In this document: positions 48,262-57,038 of the stretch, piece by piece
How positions within the stretch are numbered: position 1 is the first letter of the stretch
Layout of the letters: every line of letters begins with the position of its first letter
Source of the DNA: Pseudomonas baltica
Lineage (GTDB): Bacteria; Pseudomonadota; Gammaproteobacteria; Pseudomonadales; Pseudomonadaceae
Length of the DNA stretch: 64,000 nt
Assembly: GCF_031880315.1 (NCBI RefSeq)
Contig: NZ_CP134771.1
Location: 248,001-312,000 of the forward strand
Reading direction: 5' to 3'
Position numbers and translations under genes: made by a program
Notes under the pieces: model-generated
What the model was told of the DNA's origin: nothing
The model's input: only the letters and a program-made list of their open reading frames with translations
The model's database searches: none

Positions 48262-49476
48262 ATGCGCAAGGATTACCTCGCTTTTTTCACCTCGCTGTTT
48301 CTCTCGCGGCTGGCCGATCAGATCCTGCTGTTCATCGTGCCGCTCGTAGTGTTCCAGAGCACCCAAAGCGCGGCCTGGGCAGGGCTGGCGTTTTTCGCCG
48401 AATCGCTGCCACGCTTCCTCGCGTTTCCCTTGTGCGGAGCGCTGTGCGACAAGTTCTCACCGATCAGGCTCCTCCACATCAGCCAGGTCTACCGCGCGTT
48501 GCTCTGCGTGCTCACGCTGATCCTTTTTGCATGCTTGGGCGGCATCGCCTGGCTGGTCGCGCTGTCGGCACTGTGCGGGGTACTGACCACCCAAGGCATC
48601 ATGGCCCGTGAAGTGCTGATGCCGCATATTTTCCAGCACTACAGCTACACCAAAACACTCTCCTACTCGCAGATCGCCGACCAGACCGGCCTGGTGCTCG
48701 GACCGCTCTTGGCAGCGCTGCTGCTCGAGGTATGGGCCTGGCACTGGGTGGTGCTGTGGGTGGCGGGGCTGTTTCTGCTGGCCGACGCGAGCATGTGGGT
48801 ATGGCAACGCCTCAGCCGCATCCGCCTGGAGGTATTCGAGCAGCATCGGGACATCTGGCTGCAGCCCCTGCGGATTTCTATCGGGCATATTCGCTCGTTG
48901 GCCGAACTGCAGAAGATCATCACCCTGGCCGTAGGGGTCAACTTGATCGTCGGCGTCACCCTGACCACTTCAGCGGCGATGGTGGTCGGGCACTACGACG
49001 CCGCGCAAGGTGATTACGCGGTGCTGCAAGCGGCAGGTGCGGTGACGACCATCGTGATTCTGTTCCTCCTCGCCCGAGTCGCGTTGCCCCAGCGAGTAAT
49101 GGGTGCGGTCGCCTATTCGATGATTGCCGCAGGCGCATTCATCACCGCACTGAGCCCGAGCTTGGGGGGCTATGTGGTGGGGTTTGTGCTGATCGTCGGG
49201 TTCGACAAGATGTTCAACGTGTATATACGCACCATTCGACAGCGAGTGATTCCAACCCGGGATTTCGGCAAGACGGTGGGAGTGATCACCTTGCTGAATA
49301 ATCTTTCGCAACCGCTGGCCGGGTTGCTGGTGGCTGTACTCGCTGCGCCGTTGGGGGTGCAGTGGGTGATTTTGCTGCTGGCGGTGGTGATGACGATGAT
49401 TGGAGCGGCGGCGTTGGGGTGGTTTGCTAACGCACGTAATGTGGTCGCTGCTCCGAGGGATCAAGGCACAGATTGA
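48262..49476 (+). CDS. MFS transporter of unknown substrate
   Basis: 404 residues, about 12 helices. LFLSRLADQILLFIVPLVVF then FQSTQSAAWAGLAFFAESLP with LCGALCDKFSPIRLL (motif A-like) places it with drug/siderophore-type MFS exporters. ATG 48262 has AGGAAG upstream. It is the last intact core-like gene before the IS66 nest, with 24 bp to the outer element's left end. Confidence 0.8.
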   Translation: MRKDYLAFFTSLFLSRLADQILLFIVPLVVFQSTQSAAWAGLAFFAESLPRFLAFPLCGALCDKFSPIRLLHISQVYRALLCVLTLILFACLGGIAWLVALSALCGVLTTQGIMAREVLMPHIFQHYSYTKTLSYSQIADQTGLVLGPLLAALLLEVWAWHWVVLWVAGLFLLADASMWVWQRLSRIRLEVFEQHRDIWLQPLRISIGHIRSLAELQKIITLAVGVNLIVGVTLTTSAAMVVGHYDAAQGDYAVLQAAGAVTTIVILFLLARVALPQRVMGAVAYSMIAAGAFITALSPSLGGYVVGFVLIVGFDKMFNVYIRTIRQRVIPTRDFGKTVGVITLLNNLSQPLAGLLVAVLAAPLGVQWVILLLAVVMTMIGAAALGWFANARNVVAAPRDQGTD

Positions 49477-49878
49477 ACAGCTCCCTAGATTGATAAACCG
49501 TAAGCGCTCCATGAACCCCACATTCCAAGCGCTTATCTGATGCTCGATGCTGTGCTCCCGATTCTCTCAGGAGCCCGTTCGCCATGATGCGACCCGATGC
49601 AAAAGTCGAAAAAGTCTATCTCTACCCCAAGCCCGTCGACTTTCGAAAATCCATCGATGGCCTGGCTGCGTTAGTCGAGCTGGATATCAAGGTCGCGGTC
49701 TTTGACCCAGTCCTTTTTGTTTTCCTCAACAAGCCGCGTAACCGCGTGAAGATCTTGTACTGGGAGCGAAACGGCTTCTGCCTTTGGCTCAAGCGCCTTG
49801 AGTCCGAACGCTTCAAAACGTCGCCCGACGTGACGGACGAAGGTAAGCGTCCAGCCCAGCCTCCTTGCAAACAGCCGC

Positions 49879-51405
49879 TCATCGCAACGGCAACAACTCA
49901 TCAATCCTGCTGTTGGGCCATGTCGGGAGCTTTTCCAACGTATCGCGCAGCCATGCCGACGGGGCAAGCCCATTAAGTTTCGCCGTCGCCAGCAAGCTCT
50001 GGATCGCAGCTGCGCGGCATCCCGCTCGCTCAGAGCCAGTAAACAACCAGTTCTTCTTACCCACCGCTATAGGCCTGATCACATTTTCAACTGCGTTGTT
50101 ATCGATAGGTAAATCACCGCTGCGGGCATAGCGTGACAACGCCACCCAGCGCTTGAGGCTGTAGTCCATCGCCTTGGCCAAGCTGCTGCCGTTCGCTACC
50201 CCTTGGCGGGTCGATAGCATCCACTCATGCATGTCTTGCAGCTTGGCCAGCGCCTCGCTGGTGCGCAGATGTTTGCGTGCATCACAGGTCAACATTTTTC
50301 CCCGTGATTCGATTTCGTACAATTGAGCGATCCGTAGTAAAGCCTCGGCAGCCACCGCGCTTTGATTGGCCGCATGCAATTCAAAAAACTTGCGCCGTGC
50401 ATGTGCCATACAACCCACTTCGGTAACGCCCTGAGTAAATAGCGCTTTGTAGCCCGCATAATCGTCAACGACCAAATGACCTTTCCAGTCATCCAGAAAA
50501 GCGCGTGCATGCGCACCGCTGCGCCCGGTCTGGTAATCAAATACGGTAATCCCCGGCCCGGGATCCAGGTCGTTACTGCGATAAACCCACAAATAGGCTC
50601 GCTTGGTTTTGCCTTTGCCAGGGTCAAGTTGCTGTACCGGTGTTTCGTCAGCATGCAGGATCAGGCGTTGGCGCAACAACTCGGCCAATCGATCCGCCAG
50701 CGGTTGCAGCGCAAATCCATAGCGGCCAACCCAGTCGGCCAAGGTTGATCGTGCCAGTGTGACGCCCGCACGCTGGGCGATCTGTTCAAGGCGATACAAC
50801 GGGAGATGATCGAGGTACTTGCTGATCAACACCCAGGTAATCAGTCCCGGAGCCGCCAGGCCGCCGTCGATGATGGCGGGAGGCACTTGTGCTGAAACAA
50901 TACGTTCGCAGGGTCGGCAGGCGTATTTGCTACGGATATGGCGATGCACGAAGAACTTGGCAGGCTCGACATCCAGTTGCTCGGTGATGTCTTCGCCCAC
51001 TTTTACCCATTCACCACCGCATTCAGGGCAACGGCAGGCCTCGGGCTTGTGGCGATGTTCAATACGTGGCAGATGTTCCGGCAGTGGTTGACGGCCGGCG
51101 CGAGAGCGCTGCGCTCGCTGTTGAGGCACGAGTGCCTCGACTTCTACTTCAATGGCGGCGCAGTCGGCATCGGCGGTTTCTTGAAATAAGTCTCGCTGCT
51201 CGGGCGACAACGCCTCGTTTCTGACGCCGAACCGAATACGCTTGTAATGAGCAAGTTCGAGGGTCAATGCCTGGATTTTCAACGCGTCATGTTGAGCCTG
51301 GGCACGTAGCTTATCGACATCGACCTGCTGTGAAAGCGCGGCCATGATCCTCTCCCGCAGGGCGGGATCAAGATTGAGGGCGGCGATTTCATCGGCGACT
51401 GGCAT
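49879..51405 (-). CDS. tnpC: IS66 transposase TnpC (inner element)
   Basis: 508 residues, intact, with the same zinc cluster (CRCPECGG) and DDE residues (HADETPVQ, VVDDYAGYKA, NNAVENVIRP) as the first copy but with conservative differences, especially in the first 120 residues. Confidence 0.95.
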   Translation of the reverse strand: MPVADEIAALNLDPALRERIMAALSQQVDVDKLRAQAQHDALKIQALTLELAHYKRIRFGVRNEALSPEQRDLFQETADADCAAIEVEVEALVPQQRAQRSRAGRQPLPEHLPRIEHRHKPEACRCPECGGEWVKVGEDITEQLDVEPAKFFVHRHIRSKYACRPCERIVSAQVPPAIIDGGLAAPGLITWVLISKYLDHLPLYRLEQIAQRAGVTLARSTLADWVGRYGFALQPLADRLAELLRQRLILHADETPVQQLDPGKGKTKRAYLWVYRSNDLDPGPGITVFDYQTGRSGAHARAFLDDWKGHLVVDDYAGYKALFTQGVTEVGCMAHARRKFFELHAANQSAVAAEALLRIAQLYEIESRGKMLTCDARKHLRTSEALAKLQDMHEWMLSTRQGVANGSSLAKAMDYSLKRWVALSRYARSGDLPIDNNAVENVIRPIAVGKKNWLFTGSERAGCRAAAIQSLLATAKLNGLAPSAWLRDTLEKLPTWPNSRIDELLPLR

Positions 51406-51469
51406 CCGTGGATTTTACTGAAAAAATCCACACTATCGTTATCTGCGAACGATATGAAAGAGTATTTCT

Positions 51470-51808
51470 CTACACTCTCCAGTCACTCATCGGACGAGCT
51501 TCCAATCGTTGCCAGTCAACGCCAGTGATCAGCCACTGCCATTGCGCCTGGGTCAATGTGAAGACTGTTTCGCCAGGGACAGGCCATACAAAAGTGCCTT
51601 CATGCAGACGGCGCTGGCTAAGCCAGACACCGGTGCCGTCCCATTGAAGAAGCTTGAGGCGGTTGCCTCGGCGATTACGAAAAGCATAAGCGGTGCCGTC
51701 GCACGGCGATCTTCCCAGCGCGTGTTGGACGCGCGACGAAAGACCATCGATGCCAAGGCGCATGTCCATCGGTTCAAGAATCAGCCAGACCTGTGCAGGC
51801 AATAGCAT
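51470..51808 (-). CDS. tnpB: IS66 TnpB (inner element)
   Basis: 112 residues, EPMDMRLGIDGL core, start ATG 51808 overlapping the tnpA stop as in the other copy. Confidence 0.9.
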   Translation of the reverse strand: MLLPAQVWLILEPMDMRLGIDGLSSRVQHALGRSPCDGTAYAFRNRRGNRLKLLQWDGTGVWLSQRRLHEGTFVWPVPGETVFTLTQAQWQWLITGVDWQRLEARPMSDWRV

Positions 51809-52113
51809 CAGCGCATCTCCTGGAGCAGATGGGCCAGCCACGCCGGATCTATCGTGCACGGCAATATCAGCTCCCAGCCGCTTGGATGTCTTAGCTTCAG
51901 CTCGCTTGCCGTGGCAACTTCACGTACGGCGATGGGCACTATCGTCAGGGTCTCGTTTTCCAGCTCGCGACTTCGAAACCAATAGCCAAATGATTTGGTG
52001 TTGATCTTGTGCCGCTCGCAGTAGGCAACTTGGGTCATGCCGCTGTTGCGCCATGCCTGGACATGTTCGGCCCAGAATGCGCGCCGTGCGGTGAGTCCGG
52101 CGGGTGGTTTCAT
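51808..52113 (-). CDS. tnpA: IS66 TnpA (inner element)
   Basis: 101 residues from ATG 52113 (AAGGAG upstream); helix-turn-helix RRAFWAEHVQAWRNSGMTQ then YCERHKINTKSFGYW. Confidence 0.9.
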   Translation of the reverse strand: MKPPAGLTARRAFWAEHVQAWRNSGMTQVAYCERHKINTKSFGYWFRSRELENETLTIVPIAVREVATASELKLRHPSGWELILPCTIDPAWLAHLLQEMR

Positions 52114-52315
52114 GTGTGCTCCTTCGTGGAAGGGCACAGCGTGGCGAGAGGCGGAGGGGAATCATAGGTGGCTGGGCTGGACGCTTACGGACGAAGCGAT
52201 TGTCCTGACTGTTCAGGAACTCAACTGGATGCTCGACGGCTTTGACCTCTGGCGTAACCGTCCTCATCAGGTTTTGACGCCACGATTCGTGGCCTGATTC
52301 GGTATAATCCAGGGC

Positions 52316-53902
52316 ATGAATTTCGTGCCCGACAACCCTCCTGATGATCCCGAGTTGCTCAAGCAGATGCTTGCGAAGATGCAATCCAGGATGGGCGTGC
52401 TCGAAGAACAAGTTGCACTGCTAAGGCAGCGCCTGTTTGGCCGAAAATCAGAGCAGGCCGTGGATCCGGCAACGCCTCAAATGGCGTTGTTCAATGAAGC
52501 GGAGCACGAGGTTGAGTTGGCGTGCGAGACCACTGAAGAAGAGGTCGTCGCACCCGCCAAGCGCCGTGGCAAGCGCAAGCCGTTGCCCGCTGACCTTGCG
52601 CGCATCGAGGTCATCCACGAACTGCCCGAACATGAGCTGACTTGCACTTGCGGCTGCCGCAAGCACGCCATCGGCGAGGAGATCAGCGAGCAGCTTGAAA
52701 TCGTCCCGATGCAGATCCGTGTCATCAAATACGTCCGCAAAGTCTATGGTTGCCGCGACTGCGAAGCCGCTCCGGTCACTGCGGACAAGCCAGCTCAATT
52801 GATTGAAAAAAGTATGGCCAGCCCGAGCGTTCTGGCGATGTTGCTGACCACCAAATATGTAGATGGCTTGCCGCTTCATCGGTTTGAAAAAGTATTAGGT
52901 CGCCACGGCATCGATATCCCGCGCCAAACCTTGGCTCGCTGGGTCATCCAGTGCGGCGCGCACTTACAGCCGCTACTGAATCTGATGCGCGATAGTCTGT
53001 TGGCCAGCCGCGTCATCCACTGTGATGAAACGCGGGTACAAGTGTTGAATGAGCCTGACCGCGAGCCAAGCAGCCAGTCATGGATGTGGGTGCAAACCGG
53101 CGGCCCACCGGATAAGCCGGTGATCCTTTTTGACTACTCCACCAGTCGAGCGCAGGAGGTACCGACGCGCCTGCTCGAAGGCTATCGCGGTTACGGCATG
53201 ACCGATGATTATGCCGGTTACAACGCACTGGGCGCTCAAGCTGGAGTTGAGCGTTTAGGATGCTGGGCTCATGCGCGTCGCAAATTCGTTGAAGCACAGA
53301 AAGTGCAGCCCAAAGGTAAAACGGGGCGCGCAGATATTGCTCTGAATCTGATCAACAAGCTTTACGGCATCGAACGCGACCTAAAAGCTTTCGGCGACAC
53401 TGAACGTAAGATCGGTCGTCACGAACAAAGCCTGCCGATACTGGCTCAGTTGAAAAGTTGGATCGAAAAGACGCAGCCACAGGTCACCGCTCAGAATGCC
53501 CTGGGCAAAGCCATCAGTTACCTCACCAGTAACTGAAGCAAGCTGGAGCGATACGTCGAGGAAGGCTACCTGCCGCTCGACAACAACGCCGCTGAACGCG
53601 CGATCCGCCCCTTCGTGATCGGAAGAAAGAACTGGCTGTTTAGCGACACGCACAAGGGCGCGACCGCCAGTGCTCAACTTTACAGCTTGGTCGAGACGGC
53701 TAAAGCCAACCGCCAAGAGCCATATGCGTGGCTGCGCCACGCATTAGAACGGCTGCCACTGGCGACATCGGCTGAAGATTACGAAGCCTTGCTGCCGTGG
53801 AACTGCCGCAACTGCATTCGTAAACGCGCCGCCCATCTTTGGCTAGATGAGGTTTATGGGCCTACAAGCAATCGGCGATGCGAGGGGCTCTCAAGATTTT
53901 GA
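52316..53902 (+). pseudogene. tnpC: TnpC of the outer IS66 element, nonsense-mutated
   Basis: The first 406 residues are a normal IS66 transposase of another subtype (Cys cluster CTCGCRK ... CRDCE; Asp in VIHCDETRVQ; Asp in MTDDYAGYNA). At codon 407 TGA (53534-53536) interrupts [19 protein letters not shown], where relatives have Trp. The same frame then continues to the catalytic Glu ([11 protein letters not shown]) and on to 53902. The tail after [10 protein letters not shown] looks foreign, suggesting 3' truncation. Confidence 0.88.
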
Positions 53903-53959
53903 TACCCCAGTCGATCTATATCGGTTAAATATCAATTCTCAGCTACGAAGGATCGTCAC

Positions 53960-54445
53960 ATGTTCTATCCCCGTGAAGCCGCGCGCGACCATCTCTATAA
54001 CCGTGTCCTGATGCTCACCATCGCTTGTATCGTCGCGCTGTTCATCGCCGTAATGGCCAAAAATGATGGCATTCGTTATGCCGCACTGCTGGTAGACGCC
54101 TCCGAAACCACGGGCATGGTGACGTTGGTGGAACTGCCTCCAGGAAACTCGCAGACGGGCATTGTCCAGTATCGGTATAGCGACGACTCGGCAAGGTCGC
54201 ACGAAGGGGAATACTTCGATCCACGCTACAGCACTGGCATTCAATACGATGTCGGCAGCCCCATTCAGCTGCGGTATTGCCGTTGGCTACCATCGATCAG
54301 CAGCACTGTGGATCAGTTGCCTGGCTTGGTTCCGGGGTTCTACATGATGACGGGGGCTTTGATTGTGGCTCTGTTGTTGATGGGAATCTCCTTGCTGACT
54401 ATTTGCCAGATCAGTCGGATGAAAGCGGAAGACGCGTACTACTAG
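53960..54445 (+). CDS. Two-helix membrane protein, DUF3592-like
   Basis: 161 residues. TM1 about 15-33, a periplasmic beta-rich middle (about 40-110; TGMVTLVELPPGNSQTGIVQ, then YDVGSPIQLRYC) and TM2 about 125-147. The layout fits DUF3592 proteins of unknown function. ATG 53960 has GAAGGATC upstream. Its terminator (54645-54668) is separated from it by an IS66 remnant. Confidence 0.6.
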   Translation: MFYPREAARDHLYNRVLMLTIACIVALFIAVMAKNDGIRYAALLVDASETTGMVTLVELPPGNSQTGIVQYRYSDDSARSHEGEYFDPRYSTGIQYDVGSPIQLRYCRWLPSISSTVDQLPGLVPGFYMMTGALIVALLLMGISLLTICQISRMKAEDAYY

Positions 54446-54479
54446 CCGATGGGCGTTGGGTTCGAGCGCTTTGCGATGG

Positions 54480-54638
54480 GCCATCGAGGATTTCGAAAAT
54501 CCACAGGTTTGGGATAGAGGTATACCTTTTCGACTTTGGCGTTGGGTCGCATCATGGTGCTGGCTCCTGAAAGAAACCGGGAGCACAGCATCAGGTGTTA
54601 ACCAAAGGTCTTGAAGGTGTAGGTGGTGGATCGCTTAC
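54480..54638 (-). pseudogene. IS66 end fragment: inverted repeat plus start of tnpB
   Basis: On the minus strand it begins with GTAAGCGATCCACCACC at 54638, shares CTGATGCTGTGCTCCCG and TCAGGAGCC with the outer element's left end, and then encodes MMRPNAKVEKVYLYPKPVDF before breaking off. It is a second, inverted relic of the outer-element type, also without tnpA. Confidence 0.85.
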
Positions 54639-54644
54639 GATAAA

Positions 54645-54668
54645 CCGGCATCGATGCCGGCTTTTTTA
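54645..54668 (+). terminator. Intrinsic terminator
   Basis: The self-complementary CCGGCATCGATGCCGG is followed by CTTTTTTAG. It probably served the gene at 53960-54445 before the IS66 relic landed between them. Confidence 0.7.
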
Positions 54669-54855
54669 GGCGTGAATCAGGAGCGTTCTGCCGGCCCATC
54701 CCAACACATTGGCTGCCGAGCACAAAGATCGTATTGGCGATCCAAGTGCGGCCATGCAGACTGGGGGTTTGCCGGCCATCTGTAGGCGGCAAGGAGCGTG
54801 GCTGGGGGTACAGGCTCCTGACTCGCTGCTAAAAGGCGCTCATCAATAAAGCGGT

Positions 54856-55318
54856 TTACTTGTCTTCTTTGGCAATTGTCGCCAGCGCCGCATCCTTGAT
54901 CAAATACCGGCCCTCGACATCTTCAGGGTATTGCGAGACATCACGGAGCCCATGTCGACTTCCTGCTTGAGGTAAACGATTTGCCCCGCTTTGACCGAAA
55001 CAGTCAGGTCCGACCAGTTCTCGGCTTTGGAACTGATAACGTGCTGGCCCGGGGCGACGTAAAAATAAATGTATTGGTTGCGACGGTTGTAGCCCATTTG
55101 CGAAGCCGGTTCCTTGTTATCGAGGAACACGTAGAAGCGCACCGCCATCCCGACGTTGCTGGGTCGTATGACATAGACCAGTCCTTTGTCAGCGACAGCT
55201 GGCTTAGGAAGGGGGTAGTTCGCGAGCTCGGTCTGCATCTTGTCTGTGGGCGGTGATGCACCGCCGTAAATGAGGGCGATTAAGAAGGAATGCAGCGGAT
55301 TTGCAGAACAGCGTGATC
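54856..55318 (-). pseudogene. DUF2846-like lipoprotein gene with frameshifts
   Basis: The middle frame (54900-55238) encodes KGLVYVIRPSNVGMAVRFYV, then FLDNKEPASQMGYNRRNQYI, matching DUF2846 proteins. After DMGS the expected C-terminus, SQYPEDVEGRYLIKDAALA then TIAKEDK, lies in another frame ending at 54856. The signal-peptide part (ITLFCKSAAFLL ... IALIYGGA) is also split. Two frameshifts imply a dead gene. Confidence 0.65.
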
Positions 55319-55424
55319 ATCAGGATCTTCCTTGGTTTGTAATGCTGAGTCCTGTATAAGCTATTGCAGCACCTTACCGGAGATCAAGATGTTGCACTAA
55401 TTTTACGTGGGGCCCGTGCATACT

Positions 55425-55862
55425 CTATTCTCCGTCGATAGTCTCAATGCATACATAGATAGATACTATTTTAGCTAAATCCACCAAATCATCCATTTCT
55501 GGGGCATAAAATCTGACCGCATTGTTTAATATGTTAATTCCCGTCTCATCCTCCTCCTCTTCAAAATCTATTTCCATAATGGACAATCTAGACTTTACTT
55601 GCCCAATTGTTTTCCCTAGAAACTGACAATTGTTAATCCAGAACTTTGCCTTTAAAGCACTAAATTCTATACCGGTCAGAATATCACTTGCATCATAAAA
55701 AGCTCTCGCGACGATGTCACCGAAGGTATCTATTGAGTTTTCCGTAAACTCACTTTTGGGATGGGTTTTCCATTGACCTCCTATAGCTTTCCTTACGTAG
55801 CCTCTATCGTATTTTTTTTGGAATATTTCTAAGCCGTAACCAATTTTGAAAACGAAATCCAT
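55425..55862 (-). CDS. Immunity protein of CDI module 10
   Basis: 145 residues, very acidic C-terminal half (EIDFEEEEDETG), no recognised domain: MDFVFKIGYGLEIFQKKYDR at the start. ATG 55862 has GGAG five bases upstream and lies 8 bp after the stop of the preceding toxin tip, the standard toxin-immunity spacing. It is intact and is the last gene of the CDI array. Function as an immunity protein is inferred from position only. Confidence 0.65.
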   Translation of the reverse strand: MDFVFKIGYGLEIFQKKYDRGYVRKAIGGQWKTHPKSEFTENSIDTFGDIVARAFYDASDILTGIEFSALKAKFWINNCQFLGKTIGQVKSRLSIMEIDFEEEEDETGINILNNAVRFYAPEMDDLVDLAKIVSIYVCIETIDGE

Positions 55863-55870
55863 AATAGCTC

Positions 55871-56125
55871 CTATTTTGGCATGAAGTCGTTAGGATTGAG
55901 AGCTTTTACATGATCTTGCATTTGTTCTATAGCCTCGTCGTACTTAGTCCCAAACTTTCTTCTTATATCATTAATATCCATATCAACTGCCTCTTGCAAC
56001 TTTCCTTGTTGAAGCAACGCTTTTTGTTGTTCTCTATATGCTTTCGCAGCATCACCATTGCCAGCAGCAATCTTACTTACGGATAGAGAGGCTTGTGCAC
56101 TTAGATCAATTGCGCCCTTTGCACC
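55871..56125 (-). pseudogene. Orphan CdiA toxin tip, module 10 (open frame, no start)
   Basis: An open frame of 84 codons beginning at the shared Gly-Ala-Lys word (GGTGCAAAGG): GAKGAIDLSAQASLSVSKIA, then DMDINDIRRKFGTKYDEAIE and ALNPNDFMPK. Highly helical; resembles C-termini of polymorphic toxins, but I cannot name the activity. No start codon or ribosome site, so it is silent unless recombined onto cdiA. No internal lesion is visible. Confidence 0.65.
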
Positions 56126-56127
56126 AT

Positions 56128-56451
56128 CTAAACTCTAACGAACGCAAACTCCATCAAAATATCACTACCACTCATACTTTCAATAATTGCTCGACTCGCG
56201 CCTATCGACTTCAAAGCGAAATTCATTTCATTTAATGACGAAGAAAAGTCAACAACACAATCCATGTCTGGAATCCTCTTGTTTCCCTTGACTTTAAAAC
56301 CCTCAATACCAAGAATTGCAATATTGTTATTTTTGCAGTATTCGACCAGCCTAATTCCATCGCCAACATCAAACAAAGGAATGCCACTCCACATCAATGT
56401 AGGTGTAATAGTTAAATCCTCAACGGACACTTCAACTGCAATCAGTCCCAT
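56128..56451 (-). CDS. Immunity protein of CDI module 9 (partner of colicin-E5-like tip)
   Basis: 107 residues: MGLIAVEVSVEDLTITPTLM at the start, ending MEFAFVRV. It begins at ATG 56451 inside the last codons of the toxin tip (CCATGGGACTGA), overlapping its stop. Its neighbour is a colicin-E5-type RNase remnant, so it should bind that fold; I do not recognise it as ImmE5. The frame is intact although the toxin is broken. Confidence 0.7.
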   Translation of the reverse strand: MGLIAVEVSVEDLTITPTLMWSGIPLFDVGDGIRLVEYCKNNNIAILGIEGFKVKGNKRIPDMDCVVDFSSSLNEMNFALKSIGASRAIIESMSGSDILMEFAFVRV

Positions 56452-56722
56452 GGTGCAACCCACTCAGGATCTTTTTTATTGGAGACTTGGACAATCGCTC
56501 CCGTGCGATCATTTCTTACCACACAAGAACCATCCTTAGCGATATACCCAGTAGCTGGATCGTTAAGGCGGCTCCCCGACACAGTACCAAAGCGAGTATC
56601 TTTCGTAACAACCGTTTTGACTGGTTTATCGATTACAGACTATATAGAGCTTTCCGTCCAACCCCGTTTACCCATTGGTCGGCAATCTTTGGTTCAATCG
56701 TAATTGAAATTACTTTTGCACC
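56442..56722 (-). pseudogene. Colicin-E5-type tRNase toxin tip, module 9, broken
   Basis: From the shared GGTGCAAAAG word: GAKVISITIEPKIADQW ... then after a TAA and a frameshift, NKPVKTVVTKDTRFGTVSGS, RLNDPATGYIAKDGSCVVRN and DRTGAIVQVSNKKDPEWVAP. This is the colicin E5 RNase domain, which cleaves tRNAs with queuosine-type anticodons (Tyr, His, Asn, Asp). The lesions fall near the middle, so no active toxin can be made. Confidence 0.85.
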
Positions 56723-56735
56723 AAAAATAAAGCAG

Positions 56736-56990
56736 TTAATTATTTTTTAGCTGCCTGATCGGATCCCAATCATTAGGTTTGAGTTGATGCTTGCTCCACC
56801 ACTGCATCCCCTCAGAAACCCACTTTCCACGTAAATCGGAATGAGCGGCTGTCGAGTCATCATACCCAAATTCAGTCCCGCAGCATGGGCAAATATTGTA
56901 CGAGGCACAGCCAAAACTGTCATACGCCGGCTCATTAAGATCAGGATATTGGCATACCGGACATACATATTTTTGATTACTATTGAGCAT
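56736..56990 (-). CDS. CPCC-family cysteine-rich immunity protein, module 8
   Basis: 84 residues. YVCPVCQYPDLNEPAYDSFG then CASYNICPCCGTEFGYDD is the CPCC zinc-ribbon-like signature seen next to many polymorphic toxins. It starts at ATG 56990, about 48 bp beyond the premature stop of its toxin tip and close to where the tip would normally end. Intact. Confidence 0.8.
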   Translation of the reverse strand: MLNSNQKYVCPVCQYPDLNEPAYDSFGCASYNICPCCGTEFGYDDSTAAHSDLRGKWVSEGMQWWSKHQLKPNDWDPIRQLKNN

Positions 56991-57038
56991 TAAAATAGTC
57001 AAGTTTGAACCCTTACCATGCACTGCTGGGTTAGGTTT

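Larger units (their letters stand above)
49843..52188 (-). mobile_element. Inner IS66-family insertion sequence, complete
   Basis: Same type as the 4534-6878 element, with ends GTAAGCGTCCAGCCCAGCC. It is bounded by the 8-bp direct repeat GGACGAAG at 49835-49842 and 52189-52196. The orientation is opposite to the outer element. Scattered substitutions from the first copy indicate independent arrival rather than a recent local duplication. Confidence 0.95.
49584..52297 (+). pseudogene. tnpB: TnpB of the outer IS66 element, split by a nested IS66
   Basis: The first 259 nt encode MMRPDAKVEKVYLYPKPVDF to RFKTSPDVTDE. After the 2346-bp insertion and one copy of the 8-bp duplication, the same frame resumes at 52197 as AIVLTVQELNWMLDGFDLWR to TPRFVA and stop. 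Joined, the product is 119 residues, the normal TnpB length, so the insertion is the only lesion. Confidence 0.92.
49500..53902 (+). mobile_element. Outer IS66-family element, interrupted and inactivated
   Basis: The left end is GTAAGCGCTCCATGAACCCC at 49500. It holds tnpB (split by another IS66) and tnpC (nonsense). There is no tnpA: only 84 bp lie between the terminal repeat and tnpB. I find no right-end inverted repeat after tnpC, so the element is probably truncated near 53800-53900. Confidence 0.8.

Noticed and set aside
54598-54792. 64-codon minus-strand frame between the IS66 relic and the DUF2846-like gene
   Set aside because: It crosses the IS inverted repeat and a terminator, has no ribosome site and no recognisable domain.
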